Below, in pieces: positions 47,638 to 59,293 of a stretch of 64,000 nucleotides of DNA. The DNA lies in contig JAJTUQ010000005.1 of assembly GCA_021399445.1 (NCBI GenBank), positions 2,790,001-2,854,000 on the forward strand, in the 5' to 3' direction. The position numbers and the translations under genes were made by a program. The stretch is from Xylogone sp. PMI_703 (lineage: Eukaryota; Ascomycota; Leotiomycetes). A model generated the notes under the pieces. It worked only from the letters and a program-made list of their open reading frames with translations, was not told the DNA's origin and made no database searches. Numbering within the stretch: the stretch's first letter is position 1; every line of letters starts with the position of its first letter.

Positions 47638-48270
47638 ATGGCACACTATTCGCCGCTTGAATCGGACGACAAGAGCGAAGATAATCACAAAACCAACCGT
47701 GAATCCAGAAGCTCAAGCTTCATTCGTTCAATCCTGAAAATAATCGTGGTTTGCCTCGCGTTATACGGCTTTATCGACCTCGGAAAGAAGGCCTGGTTGT
47801 CTTTGAATGACCGAAGTTCTTGTTCGTGTGGTCAATCACCTGCTGAAGCAATTACTCGAGGCTGTAAATTCGACCCATATGCAGCTGCTTGGTTACCAGA
47901 TCATTGCCGCGACGATGACCAGATTCGGGAATTTGGAGAGATGGAGGCACTTACGAACAGTTCTTGGAATTTCTACGATAATTCTACTAAGGCCAAACTT
48001 ACAATTGAAGAAGTCTCGATGAGGGCTGGCGTGGTTGGTCGTCATGATGATAGATCTAAGGTTTTAACCACATCAAATTGGCATCATATGCATTGTCTTT
48101 ATGTTTTGCTAAAGTCATTTCGGTCAAAGAGAACAGGATTAGCAATGGAGCCAAGATATGCGAAAGAACATCATGCTACACACTGTGCCAAAAGCATCTA
48201 CGGTTGGATTAGTGCACAACCTGCTGCACATATAGTAGCTAGCGTGTCTGAAATCGATATATATGCATAA
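47638..48270 (+). CDS. UstYa-related single-span protein with two HxxHC motifs
   Basis: Intronless, 210 residues. A polar N-terminus is followed by one span (about 30-48). A Cys-rich segment comes next, CSCGQSPAEAITRGCKFDPYAAAWLPDHC (about 62-90), and two HxxHC motifs follow: HHMHC (149-153) and HATHC (179-183). The paired HxxHC motifs after a single N-terminal span are the signature of UstYa enzymes, but the CxCG..GC.FD..A.WLP..C block is not in classical UstYa. It belongs to a distinct family that I recall as often found beside phomopsin/dikaritin-type genes. It may be a second cyclase/oxidase or partner protein. It lies 7.3 kb from the precursor and 2.3 kb from the UstYa gene, same strand as the latter. 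Confidence 0.8.
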   Translation: MAHYSPLESDDKSEDNHKTNRESRSSSFIRSILKIIVVCLALYGFIDLGKKAWLSLNDRSSCSCGQSPAEAITRGCKFDPYAAAWLPDHCRDDDQIREFGEMEALTNSSWNFYDNSTKAKLTIEEVSMRAGVVGRHDDRSKVLTTSNWHHMHCLYVLLKSFRSKRTGLAMEPRYAKEHHATHCAKSIYGWISAQPAAHIVASVSEIDIYA

Positions 48271-49398
48271 TGATATTATAGACAGCTATTAGCTATGCGG
48301 AGAAATATGTTATAATACAACCCTTTTCAATCTCTTTTCCCAATTACCCTTCGGACTTTCCTAAACTACGTATATATGAGCTCATTCGGCATGCCAACTT
48401 TCTGTATCCTATGTATCAAAATTTAGTGTAAAGTGATTAATGCTCAAAATGATGCGTATTTCTACTTCTCTGTGCTCTAGGCCCTCACAGCCTGAACACA
48501 TTCGCTAGTAAAATGGAGCCACTATACTTATTACTACTAGAGGTGCAGGGTAGTTCCGTGCTTCACAAGCTCATAAGTCCCTCCAAGATCCAGATTTCTG
48601 AAATACCCGGATCCGGATATTATGGGACAGAACAACGATAAACCTCTCCAAAGATATAATGCTTTATTAATAATTCAGGTTCAGAAGTCATTCCTGAGAT
48701 TCGCTGTTTCATGTGAGATTCTTCAGAATAAATATTATTCTCATGCTTGAGTTAAAGATACTCGGTATCTGTAAGTAAATTTCACTTAAGACTCAAACTT
48801 ATCTACAAGATGAAGATATCGGAATTCAATGTATCCGTATCATCAATATTCATTCACCTAAGTTTCATCAAAGTTTTTGGATTCTTTTGTTCTGACGGTT
48901 CAGCTCATAGCCCCCTTCTCGCCTTATTGAAGATACAAATGTGGGGTGATTAGCCCTAACACATAATGAGTCGTGAGAGCCACGTAATTATTGGTAGCTC
49001 TAATTTTTCATGAGCAGCCTTGTAAGGCAAGTTGATGTCGGTCAAGTGATGTCGTCTGCAAAAATTGATAGCCTGTCTTATGATGTCTCACAGTAAGTTA
49101 GGAAACCCATTGTACGGCTCTTTAAGTTCATACTCAATTTACAAATGCGTTGGGCAGAAGTACTGCCCATAATAAGCGTTTAATTGGTTGTATTGATGCT
49201 GCGCCCCATTTTATGCATGTTCACACTTCAGCTGCCATGGAGTGATCGCGGCGTCAACGTCCTCCTACTTCCATAGCTCGTAGCCTCACTCAAAAAAAAA
49301 TCCTTCTTTTTATGCTGCTCCTTGCGCAGTTTAGCATTCAGTCGGGAGATTTTAGTCCAGAGAGGTTTTGTTTATCGCCGGTTTAGCTGATAGTAGCA
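48271..49398. other. AT-rich intergenic region
   Basis: 1.1 kb with no gene, RNA or repeat recognised. Confidence 0.4.
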
Positions 49399-50411
49399 AT
49401 GGCAAAGTTCAGCGTGTCATGGAGAAGTATTTCTAGCCTATCCGCGGCTATAATGCTTAAGCTGATTCAAGCTTTACAGGATTTATACCATTTCTTGGGT
49501 ACCACCACGTGCTTATGATATTAGCCTTGATAGGGACGATCTTGTTATGTACTATACTCTTCAGTGCAAAAGCCTTTACCTCCATGTGCTAATACTGTCC
49601 TTACAGCTATCCTAATAGCTGGCTGCACATCTAATGGTCTCAAGAATGTTTATTTGCTCTCATTTCAGTATGCCGATAAGACCCACTCTCCAACCAAACC
49701 GGATCCAGTACAAGTCAATCCAAACATCTCGAGTACATTTAGCGATATTGTGAAAGCTGGTGCAGCATCTTTAGAGATACGCGTGGGGTACTTGGGGTTG
49801 TGTATGAGTCAAGAAGCAGGGGAATGGGTGTGTTCTAGCAGCGCACACTCCTTGGCAAGATTGCTGAAGCCAGAGGATGATCCTCTGAATTTAGTCTGGA
49901 CCGCAGGAAAATTCAAAGACCAAATTGTTTTTGATGGACTACTGTATGTGGCTATATTTATTCTAAGCTATATTTTGAAAAATCCTTCGAGCATGTTCTT
50001 CTTAATTGACACTGATTTAGATTTACCGCGCTTCCTTTGCAGTTTCTTAATATTCTACTACTTATGACTTTCCCTGGCTGGCATGAAGAAGTCTCTGATG
50101 ATGGTAGCGATATGGAAGTGAGACCTTTCCCATCTAGGCCAGTCTCCCAAGCAGCCTTGGGGCTAGCTACCATTGCCGCCGTTTTCGCTTTTATTACAGG
50201 CTTTTTACAACACATAGCTAGCGCAACCGGTTCAACTATGGTGCATTCATTATCATATGGCACGGTGAATGGTCATGTAGGAACCGCAGCAATGATTCTC
50301 GGGTGGGCAGGCATTTTGCTCTATCTTGTAGTTATGGTTGGAATACTCCTGATGATTTTGTCAATTAGGGTACTTGCTGCTATGACAGATACGGGACCGG
50401 AAGAGCCATGA
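49399..50411 (+). CDS. Fig1-domain membrane protein
   Basis: Fig1 proteins are four-span membrane proteins of the low-affinity calcium uptake system used in mating, fusion and polarised growth. Four exons, 49399-49426, 49480-49563, 49607-49947 and 50043-50411 (introns 53, 43, 95 bp), give 273 residues in one frame. Span 1 follows FIPFLGYHHVL. The extracellular loop has the Fig1 hallmark GYLGLCMSQEAGEWVC (family G-[FY]-x-G-[IL]-C..W.C). TFPGWHEE, RPFPSRPVSQAALGLA and HVGTAAMILGW mark spans 2-4. The first exon is short and chosen because it alone gives the right phase at a GTATTT donor; intron 2 is only 43 bp. Convergent with the CorA-like gene. Involvement in the neighbouring peptide locus is not indicated. 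Confidence 0.85.
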
Positions 50412-50573
50412 TATATGATTTCTTCTGATGCTGAGATACCATCAAATGTGCGCTAGATCTACGCTTCCATACAGTTTGATATTGAAATACATGCATGCAT
50501 AGGGTAGTGATTAGTTATGGTTACTATTCTTCTAGCGACATTTTTTTCAAACCTTTCTAATATTAACTCCACG

Positions 50574-53500
50574 TTATTCACTGCTTCCACTCGAGCTGCT
50601 CCAGGTGCTTTCATCTGAATCTTCAAGCTCTTCAACATTATACCCTTGAGCCAATGATACTAATTTGTAAATACCATATGAGATCAAAGATAGCACAACG
50701 ATCAACACAAATGCGGTGGTAATAGCTGCCCTAACTCCGGCCGATGTAGGCTTAGTCCATAGAACAGCCAAAGGCACGACAAACGCGCCAATAGGTACAA
50801 TCCACTTAAGGAAAGAGAATAATCTTGAGTTATTCGTATTAACACTTGCAAATTCTCGCGTTATCAATCTTGGAAGAGTCGACCTAACCTCCGGGTTTAC
50901 CAATCTCCAGCATACGGTAATGGCCAAAGCGGAACTAGTAGCAAGCAATGCCAGAGTAACAGGAACTTGAATTCCGGGTTCCATATGTCGAGACCATAGG
51001 AGAGCGAGGGGTATGATACAAATAATGGAGATAGACAGAATGATATACATGATGAATTTGAAAGGATCTAAAAGAAACGAAAGGATGGCGAGAAGTAACC
51101 GTAGAGAAGCCCCTGTCACTCTCAAGAGAGTGCTTGACGATTTTACAAACCACTGCAATGTCACATGAGACATCCACTTGAGGAATAATGAGCTAGATAT
51201 GCTGCCTTTCTGTATGTGTTGTCGATTCCGGTCGGCGTATAATTTAATACTCTCTTTCATTCTGTGCGTCATCAGGCGGAGCCATGTGCTCCGAAGGATC
51301 AATCGAACCGAGTAAGATAGCGCAGTAAAAAGCACGCCCAACCCGATGAAAATTGACAGAGGTGCTCTATTTTCGAATTGCTCGATCTGCATGCCGAAGA
51401 GCGTCGCTGCAAAAGTGAGTGGGATATAGAAAAATGCTAATTCCGTAAGTTTCGTAACTGATTGAGCTTCGGCAATGGACCTTCGACTGTCTAGAAGGGC
51501 CATGTTGGAAGTCAAAGAGGAAGATACTATATTGAGCCTTCGCAACATGTTGTCAATTTGCTCAGAGAGATCTTTAAAATCGTTTGAGGCACCATTAACC
51601 TGATCATTCTCTCTAGTGACTGTGCCTTGATCTCCAAGAGAAGAAAAGAAGTTCACAAGCGATTGTTGGAGTTCTGGGAGCTCTAACTGAGCCCGCGTAA
51701 TAAGCTTGCGCCAAATTGCTAGTCGATCCTCCATGGTAATGTCGTCGAGAATCTCGAGATTGATCCCTTCCAAAACGTCGTTCAGACGCCTTAAAAATTC
51801 TATGATATCTCGTCTAACAATTTCAAAGAGTGGCTTTAGTACTCCAAAATGACCGGAGTTACCTTCTATAAGATTATGTTGTTCGATATACATGCGAAAG
51901 TTATCTACTGTTGCCTGCGTGTTGAATAACCGGCTTCTCAGTTGTTGCAATAGTTCTGGAGATTGGAAGGTGGCATCTAAATCAGTATGGACCGGGACTC
52001 GCGATGTTGTCTGTTCGATGATAGATTTCGACTCTATTAGCTCAAGTTTCTTTTCGGTGGATCCCTTGCTAGTTTTGTTTTCGCCATATAGGTACCTTCG
52101 GACCAGTCGTCTGAAAGCTTCACGCCGTGAACGCCGGCTGTGGCGCTCTACGCGGCGAGTTATTTGTTCTTCAATATCAACTGTACTCATATCACTGTCC
52201 GTGAAACTTTCAGGCAAGTGTAGACGATACAACTCCTCTTCATTCGTGGAAGATTCGCTGCTGGTAGCAGATATTTGAACGACCCGCTCGATGCTTTTGC
52301 TCAAAACAGGTAGAGGGTCGAGGAGCAAGATAACTAGACGCAATTAGAAGAAACCTCCTGACTAAAAATGTTACGTAGAATACCAATTTTATAGTTCCTT
52401 TCTGGATATGTCTTACTCCAGACAGATGCACGTTCCTCCCAACCACAGAGTCTTCTCATTCTTGGAGTTGTTCGAGGATCTGTCCAGAGCTCCCACTCGG
52501 ATCGAAATATATTGACTTTTGTTTCGTAGACTCTAACATGGCCGGATTTGCCAGAGGTATACTCCAAGCGACCAAGGCCTATGTCCACATCGAGTAGGTC
52601 TTCTAGGTCCTGCTTTGAGAATGGAGGCATAGGCATTCGCCAAGCTGGTCGATACCACTTCAAAGAAGTATACGATTTCTTCATACCAGATGTCATCCAT
52701 GAATTTGCAGAGGCATCATCGTACTGAGCCCTCCCATATCCAGAGTTTAATAAGTGCTCTTCGAAAAACTCTGGATTAATGCCTAGACATGTCCCAAAGC
52801 AATCGATCGTAGCCCAATCGAGATCCTCCACGACAAACAATCGCTGCGTGACACCTGCTGGGACATTTTGGATTAAGCTAGAGATATCGTCTTGATCATT
52901 TACACGGACCATACCAGATGTTGAAGACGCTGTGTAATCTATATAATTTATATTAATGTTTCGATGTGGGACGTCTGCAAGGACTCGTGCGTTTGCTAGG
53001 TGATCAAAGATTCTAGCCGCCTCCGTAATTGAATTATGATAGACCGACCGACGGACATTGGTATCCGAATCGGTTGATCGACGTCTTTCTCGTGATACAA
53101 ACGGTGACTGGTGTGACGAAGTAGTCTGCGTGATGTTGTTCACCACCGGCCTTGGAGGCGCCTTAGGTAGAGGGATATCTCCAGCTGGTGGGGAAGGTTT
53201 ACTGGATTCTCCTCTCAGATTGGATGAAGGTGATGGTATAGGTTGAGAACTTGCACTGGGCGGGAAGTCCTTAATGGGTATAATTCCTTCAGGTAATACC
53301 TGCGCTGATATCTCGGACGTTGAATGTGTTGGTGGGACAGAATCTGCTGGCCTACCTACAGGTATTGGTGGGCGATTCTGCAGGGTACTTTCTCTAGGAG
53401 GTAGGCTGGATTCAGCCACTGAACGTGTCTGAACAGGAGGAATGATTGATACAGAAACTGCTGCGGGCTCAGGTGGAATGCTTGGGTGATGAGAATGATC

Positions 53501-53674
53501 CGCCCTTCCAGTATCCCGATCGGTAGTTCGTTCTGAATTAACTGGCTGTGAAGTTGGCATAGATTGTTGTATGGTATTAAGTTCGATACCATCCTGAATG
53601 CCCCTGTGCACTTCTGGGGATATCCCATCCTGTATCTCGGGGCTGTCTTCCTTGAGGGATAATGTTGGAGACAT
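50574..53674 (-). CDS. Large CorA-like Mg2+ transporter family protein
   Basis: 1016-residue protein in two exons (53674-52384, 52333-50574; 50-bp intron GTATTC..CTAG) whose join reads YKIVILLLDPLPVL. The N-terminal ~220 residues are low-complexity and rich in Pro, Ser and charged residues, probably disordered. A middle domain (ATIDCFGTCLGINPEFFEEHL, ...SYTSLKWYRPAW) and a long helical region match fungal CorA-like proteins. The two-span CorA core is around IPLTFAATLFGMQIEQF, where the usual GMN selectivity motif reads GMQ. Further hydrophobic spans follow (FIMYIILSISIICIIPLALL and three more). It ends 162 bp from the convergent Fig1 gene. The GMQ motif leaves ion specificity open. Confidence 0.85.
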
Positions 53675-54659
53675 TTAAGCCTATCGCTCTCCAAATGAGA
53701 TTCCTAGTTTTGTAGTTATCTAAAAAGCTTCCTTTGAGCGATATTTTAACGTGAAAGGATCGGGATGCTGGATCGTATTAGAGGCTTGGATTGATACCAG
53801 CTTAACCCGGCGTAAAGCCTTAACCTAGAGATATATCTATACTCTGAAAGATAAACCCTGTTCTATTCCATAATTGTGGGGCGTAAAACTATATCTTAAG
53901 AGTAAAGATCGCGAGGCTGGGTGATTTCGCAAGAATTGAGGCGCCAACTGGCAATCACGTGCGGCTGTAAATGCCTTCAGCTTTGCCTGTCTCCGTTAAA
54001 AGCCTGCTGAGGTTCCTTAATACCGTTCCAATAAATTTCTTCAATTAGTATTAGACCTATAATCTTTGTTTCATAGATATACCATCGCTTGGATCTCCTA
54101 CAAGCAACTAAGAAAATTTGTCATTTTTAGAGTAACACAATCATTAGCTTTTGCTGCTTAGCGTCTCACACCTAAGGTTGCTTCTCAGTTAATGGATTCT
54201 AAATATCAAATTTCCGAGGAGAAATGGACTCATGTCGTTTGGGCTCCGGTTAAAGTAATAGTAGCAGTATCAACTGAGCAGAGGCCGGAGGTGTCCATAT
54301 ACTTGGGGAGATGTTCAATTGCCAGTCCTAAGAAGCCTATGGAATCAATACATATCTCTTACTCCTCAATCTAGCCCCTTCAACCTTATTGTCAATGACA
54401 CCTATATGAGCACCTTTAAAGTTCCACTATGCACTTTCTATTTTATATTTATGTATAGGCCTGAGCCTATGTATATCTACGCTACAATACAAAAATAGCT
54501 ACTCTACTACTCAGCTATTAGTCACAGATCCTCTACCGGCTCTTAAGCATTTCTCTTAGAAGCAGCTCCACAGAGAAGCTTCAGACTAGCTGGGGCATCT
54601 TCTCTTGGCATATGTAGCTCCACAAACTAGAAATGAAGCGAAATTAGCACATTTATATC
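53675..54659. other. Intergenic region CorA-like to decarboxylase
   Basis: 985 bp, no gene supported; contains the promoter of the CorA-like gene and the 3' end region of the decarboxylase. Confidence 0.4.
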
Positions 54660-56357
54660 TTAACAATATATTTCGAGGGCAAAACTCGCCTTCATGCCTA
54701 TAGGGTTCTGAAACTCATCAGATGCCCACAGTGCCTCTAGCTCCGCTGTGGTACTGATATTAAACGATTTGACTGTCTCTTCAGTTCCTCCCATTGCCCT
54801 CGGTAGGTCCGTATACCTCCATTGGGCTATATCGTTATATTTTGCATCCATGCCATGGACCCACCTCTCAATTGTATATCCCTCATTGTTGATTAGAAAT
54901 ATGATGATATTAAGTTTGTGGGCAAGCATGGTTCCAATGGCTTGCGCTGTAAGCTGAGCACTACCATCTCCTTCAAATAGAATCACTCTGCCAGCATGTT
55001 TCAGTTCGCTAGCAGCAAGTGCCGCTCCTTGAGCTGCAGGAAGTGTATATCCGATGGACGACCACAGTGTTTGACTAATAGCAGTAACACCGTGAGGTAA
55101 CTTGGTGTCCCAAACACCCAAGCATGCAGTACCCATTTCTGTTAGAAGAATGTCATTGGGTTTGAGCCATTCTGCAAGTTTGACCCATAGATAGTCATGT
55201 GTTACTGTCCCAGTTGGGTGTGGCTTGGTGGTGAGCGGTAAAGGTATGTTAAGTGATAGGATACTGGTATCAACAACCTTGAACTTATTTACATCCAAAG
55301 ATTCGGTCAGCCCATTGATAACCTCACTAAATGGAAGATTGTAACAAGCGTATCCTATATGAGTTGAATCAGGATATATATCAACTGTATTTTGAGTGGG
55401 CAGTTGATGCGTGTACCCCGTGGTGTTGTAATCCGACTTCAGAGGCCCAAGAAATAAAACCAGGTCACTAGTTTCCACATACTTTCTAATAGTATCTTTC
55501 GATGCTATACCGGCGTACATACCATGGTAATTGAGTAGTGATTCATTAACACATGATTTTCCCATTGGTGTAACAAAGGTTGGAATGTTGGACTTGCGAA
55601 TTAGCTCGTCTACTTTCGATTCCATTTTATAACGGTTGATGAGACAATCAACCAGAAGTACTGGTTGTTGAGCCTGGTATAGACGCTCTAGGATTGTCGA
55701 TACGACAAATTGTTGTTGTTGGCCATCCAGAGTTGTAAGAAAGAGGTCAATGGATCTCTCTAATGGTGCGGCATCAACCATGACAGTAACCATATTTGTA
55801 GGCAGCTCAATGTAGACGGGTTTCCGTTTAATTAGGCACTCACGCAAGGTTGAATCAATGAGTGTTGTGGCAATCATTACGTCGTGAAGTCTCGCTTGAG
55901 CCACAGTAACTCTGCGATAGATATCCGCAAAGACACTGAAGTCGCCATCCCCGAGAGTGTGATGAAGTAGCAACTTCTTCTTCTGGGAAATTGTGGAGGG
56001 TGATCCCGCAATATGCACAACTGGTATATTCTCGGCGTATGATCCAGCTATCGCATTTATTGCAGAGAGCTCACCAACGCCGAAAGTTGTTATGATTGCA
56101 CCTATTCCCTTGATTCGGGCATATCCGTCGGCGGCGTATCCTACACTAATATCAGAACAAAGTGTTATGAGGAGAATACTACGTTATGGCATACCTGCAT
56201 TGAGTTCATTTGCATCTCCGATCCATTTGAGGCCAGCAGGTTCCAGATGATCCAGTGCGATAAGATTGAAATCTCCAGGTACTCCATGTACAGACTCGAT
56301 GCCTAACTGACGTAGCCGGGTGAAGAGATAATGTACAAGAGGTACCATCGGAGACAT
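54660..56357 (-). CDS. ThDP-dependent 2-keto acid decarboxylase (pyruvate/phenylpyruvate/indolepyruvate type)
   Basis: 547 residues in two exons (56357-56195, 56140-54660; 54-bp intron). Active-site residues match pyruvate decarboxylase: Asp29 in HGVPGDFNL, Glu51 in [17 protein letters not shown], the His-His pair in [12 protein letters not shown], and the cofactor motif [19 protein letters not shown]. This family yields the aldehyde one carbon shorter from a 2-keto acid. Members range from Pdc1 to Aro10 and indolepyruvate decarboxylases; the sequence alone does not settle the substrate. The aromatic-metabolism setting and divergent neighbour (D-lactate dehydrogenase) favour an aromatic or branched keto acid, as inference. 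The start ATG at 56357 gives the canonical N-terminus; another Met lies 9 bases downstream. Confidence 0.92.
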
Positions 56358-57016
56358 TTTCTTAGGAAGTTGACACTTCTTGTATACTTTTTTTGAAAGT
56401 TTGGATCTTGCTTTGAGTGATACGAATATATCTTTTTGATATTAACGTGCCTCCTTTCGCCTTTTGGAATCTGATAGAGAATCTCCATCTTCATATAACC
56501 AAGTGTGTTTATATACTGAATATTACTTTGATGGTTCCGATTCCGAATATATCTAGCCACGACGAGCGGTTATCCATGGAATTACTACTAAATGACAGTA
56601 AACATATACTTAACTAGAGGGGCCAAAACCATAAGGAAGACAGCTTGATCGTGTGAAGCGGTTGGCTTCGAAGTTTGGGGAAGTACCTTGAACAGCGGAA
56701 TTGTGCCGCTGCACTGTTTATGGTTTAGTTAAATTGCTTAACGCCGATGTTTCTGCGACTCTATTTCTCCTTCTCCTAACTTCGGTCTGTATCGGCACAG
56801 CCAGCTTATGAGTTCCGCTTCATCTAAGAACAGAGTTCTGATGCATCGGATGACTCCTGGATCGAGGACAACGGCTTGAGTGTGTGTTTCACAAACCATC
56901 CGCAAAGGATCGATTATCAGGCGACGGGTCGTTAACAGTATGTTGGTATAAAATCCTCGTATTGTAAATTATTGCTGGAAGCAAAGGGCGAAGTTAATTA
57001 TTGACGTATATAGTTT
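56358..57016. other. Divergent promoter region decarboxylase / D-lactate dehydrogenase
   Basis: 659 bp shared upstream region between two divergent genes acting on 2-keto or 2-hydroxy acids. No gene seen. Confidence 0.45.
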
Positions 57017-58922
57017 GTGAATTCAATTATGCAGAGAGCACCAGGAGTGAGATCCTCATTGCCACTATTTAGATTCTGTGGTATTTTAGTCAGTCATCAG
57101 GCGCCCAACTCTGCATCGCGTTACCGACTTTTGTTTGTCAAAAGATGCTTCTCATCACGTCAATATCATAGCTCTTCCTATTCACAATCTACACCAAGCA
57201 ACTGGAAGCTATGGACAGCATTACCAACCATCGGTATGTTCTTGGGTTATGGTCTTGCGGGATCTTCTTTCCGGACCGGATCCGCAGAGGTCAACCCGGG
57301 CGCCACAGTCTCGAATTCTAAATCCACAGTTACTCTCTCGGAAATGCCGACGGCTGTATACGATTTATCCTCAAAAAACATCGATGAATTAATCAAGCAG
57401 ATGATAACAATCCTTGGTACCGATAGAGTGAGCACACACTTGGGATCCAGAGTTGCGCACTCCAGTACTGACTGGTCGGCTGCTCCAGATGCAGAGAAGG
57501 ATATTCCTTCCATGATTATCTTTCCAAGAACAACAGAAGAAGTATCGAAAATTGCAAAAGCATGCCACAAACGTCGAGTCCCAATGATTGCCTTCTCTGG
57601 TGGAACAAGCCTTGAAGGTACTCTGGCAATGACTACTAGAGGCGGAGTATGTATTGATTTTAATTTGATGGACAAAGTTGTTGCGCTTCATAAGAATGAT
57701 ATGGATATAGTAGTTCAACCCGGTGTAGACTATGTTGAATTGAATAAGCAGCTGGCTTCTGAGGGGTTATTCTTTCCTCCCGACCCAGGCCCCGGAGCGA
57801 AAATTGGAGGCATGATTTCACAGGGCTGCTCGGGTACAAATGCATATCGCTATGGCACAGTGAAAGATTGGGTACTTGGTTTGACAATTGTCCTCGCCGA
57901 CGGTACAATCGTTAAGACAAGACATCGACCGAGGAAGTCCAGCGCAGGATACAACCTCACACAGGTAATCTGCCTAGCTTTCTCCCGTTATCGCCTCATA
58001 ATATATAAGTACAGAGCACTAATTGTCAACTATAACTAGCTCATGGTAGGGTCGGAAGGAACATTAGGAATCATCACTGAAGCGACCCTCAAGCTCACCA
58101 GTAAACCGGAAAATGTTCAAGTGGCGGTCATCTCCTTTCCTACAACCCACAAAGCGGTTAACACAGCAGTTAAAGTAGTACAAGCAGATATGCCGGTTGC
58201 AGCAATGGAACTTCTAGATGGATTCACTATGAAAGCAGTGAAAGAGTCTGGATACACCGACAAAGACTATGCGGAACTTCCCACGCTATTTATGAAGTTC
58301 TCCGGAACCAAAACTGCAACCCAGGAACAAATTGCTCTTGTAAAGAATTTCGCTCAAAGCAACCAGTGTCAGTCATTTGTGTTCTCTGCTAGCGACGAAG
58401 AAGCAGAATCATTGTGGCAGGCACGAAAAACGGCTCTATGGAGCTTATTGGCAATGAGAGATAATCCGAGTGATCAATTTATGAGCGCCGACTCAGCGGT
58501 CCCGATATCAAGAGTGGCTGATGCTGTAGAGGAAGTTATGGCTAGTTTAAAAGCAAGCGGCTTAAAAGGCTCTATCCTAGGTCATGTTGGTGATGGTTCG
58601 TACAAATATATTGCTCAAAAACATTTGCTCCGCATACTTACATTCCTTCAAAGGAAATTTCCATACGACCGTGCTCTATAGTCTAAAACACGAAGCTAAA
58701 GCACGGAAAATTATTGCTGATGTCCAGAAACGTGCAATTAAAATGGAAGGCACCATTACTGGCGAGCATGGAATCGGGTTGCAAAATCGAGACATGCTGT
58801 GTGATGAGCTTGGACCGGGATATATTGATCTAATGCGACAGATAAAAATGGCCATGGATCCCTTGTGTTTACTGAACCCAGATAAGATTTTTAGAATTAA
58901 TTTTGCAACTAAGACAGGGTGA
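57017..58922 (+). CDS. D-lactate dehydrogenase (cytochrome), mitochondrial FAD enzyme
   Basis: Oxidises D-lactate or a related D-2-hydroxy acid to the keto acid, passing electrons to cytochrome c. Three exons (57017-57964, 58040-58595, 58654-58922; introns 75 and 58 bp) give 590 residues. The N-terminus is Arg/Ser-rich and hydrophobic to about residue 85, as expected for a mitochondrial presequence plus inner-membrane anchor. The FAD-binding PCMH domain shows IAFSGGTSLEGT, PPDPGPGAKIGGMISQGCSGTNAYRYG and GSEGTLGIITEATLKL. The C-terminal domain has GHVGDGNFHTTVLY, restored by the second intron, and GEHGIGLQN, both FAD-oxidase C-terminal hallmarks. It is divergent from the keto-acid decarboxylase, suggesting linked substrates. 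Confidence 0.93.
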
Positions 58923-59293
58923 CTGAATACAAGACTGTTAACTTTGTATTACAATGTCGATGTCGAAATTACGCGTTCTTTATGGGTGGTGGTTATCGAT
59001 CGAGCCAATTACAGTAGTCAACACGATACATAATGCTATTTTTTTAGCTACGGTTACTCTAAGTTCGGATCAATGACTTAATCATACAGTTTTCCCTGTT
59101 CGACAACAAAAATCACTTTTAGGTGTATTTTATGACAAAATATTCCGAGTAATTCATTATATATGGAGAAGTGAGTCTAAGTCTATCCCTCTATTCTATT
59201 ATCACAAGTATAATACTGAAGATTAATAACCCCTTAGTACTCCATAATTTCAATATTTATCTAAGCTAATCAGCAAGAAGGAATACTTTTGCT
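58923..59293. other. Convergent intergenic region
   Basis: 371 bp AT-rich spacer between D-LDH and FMP52; nothing seen. Confidence 0.5.
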
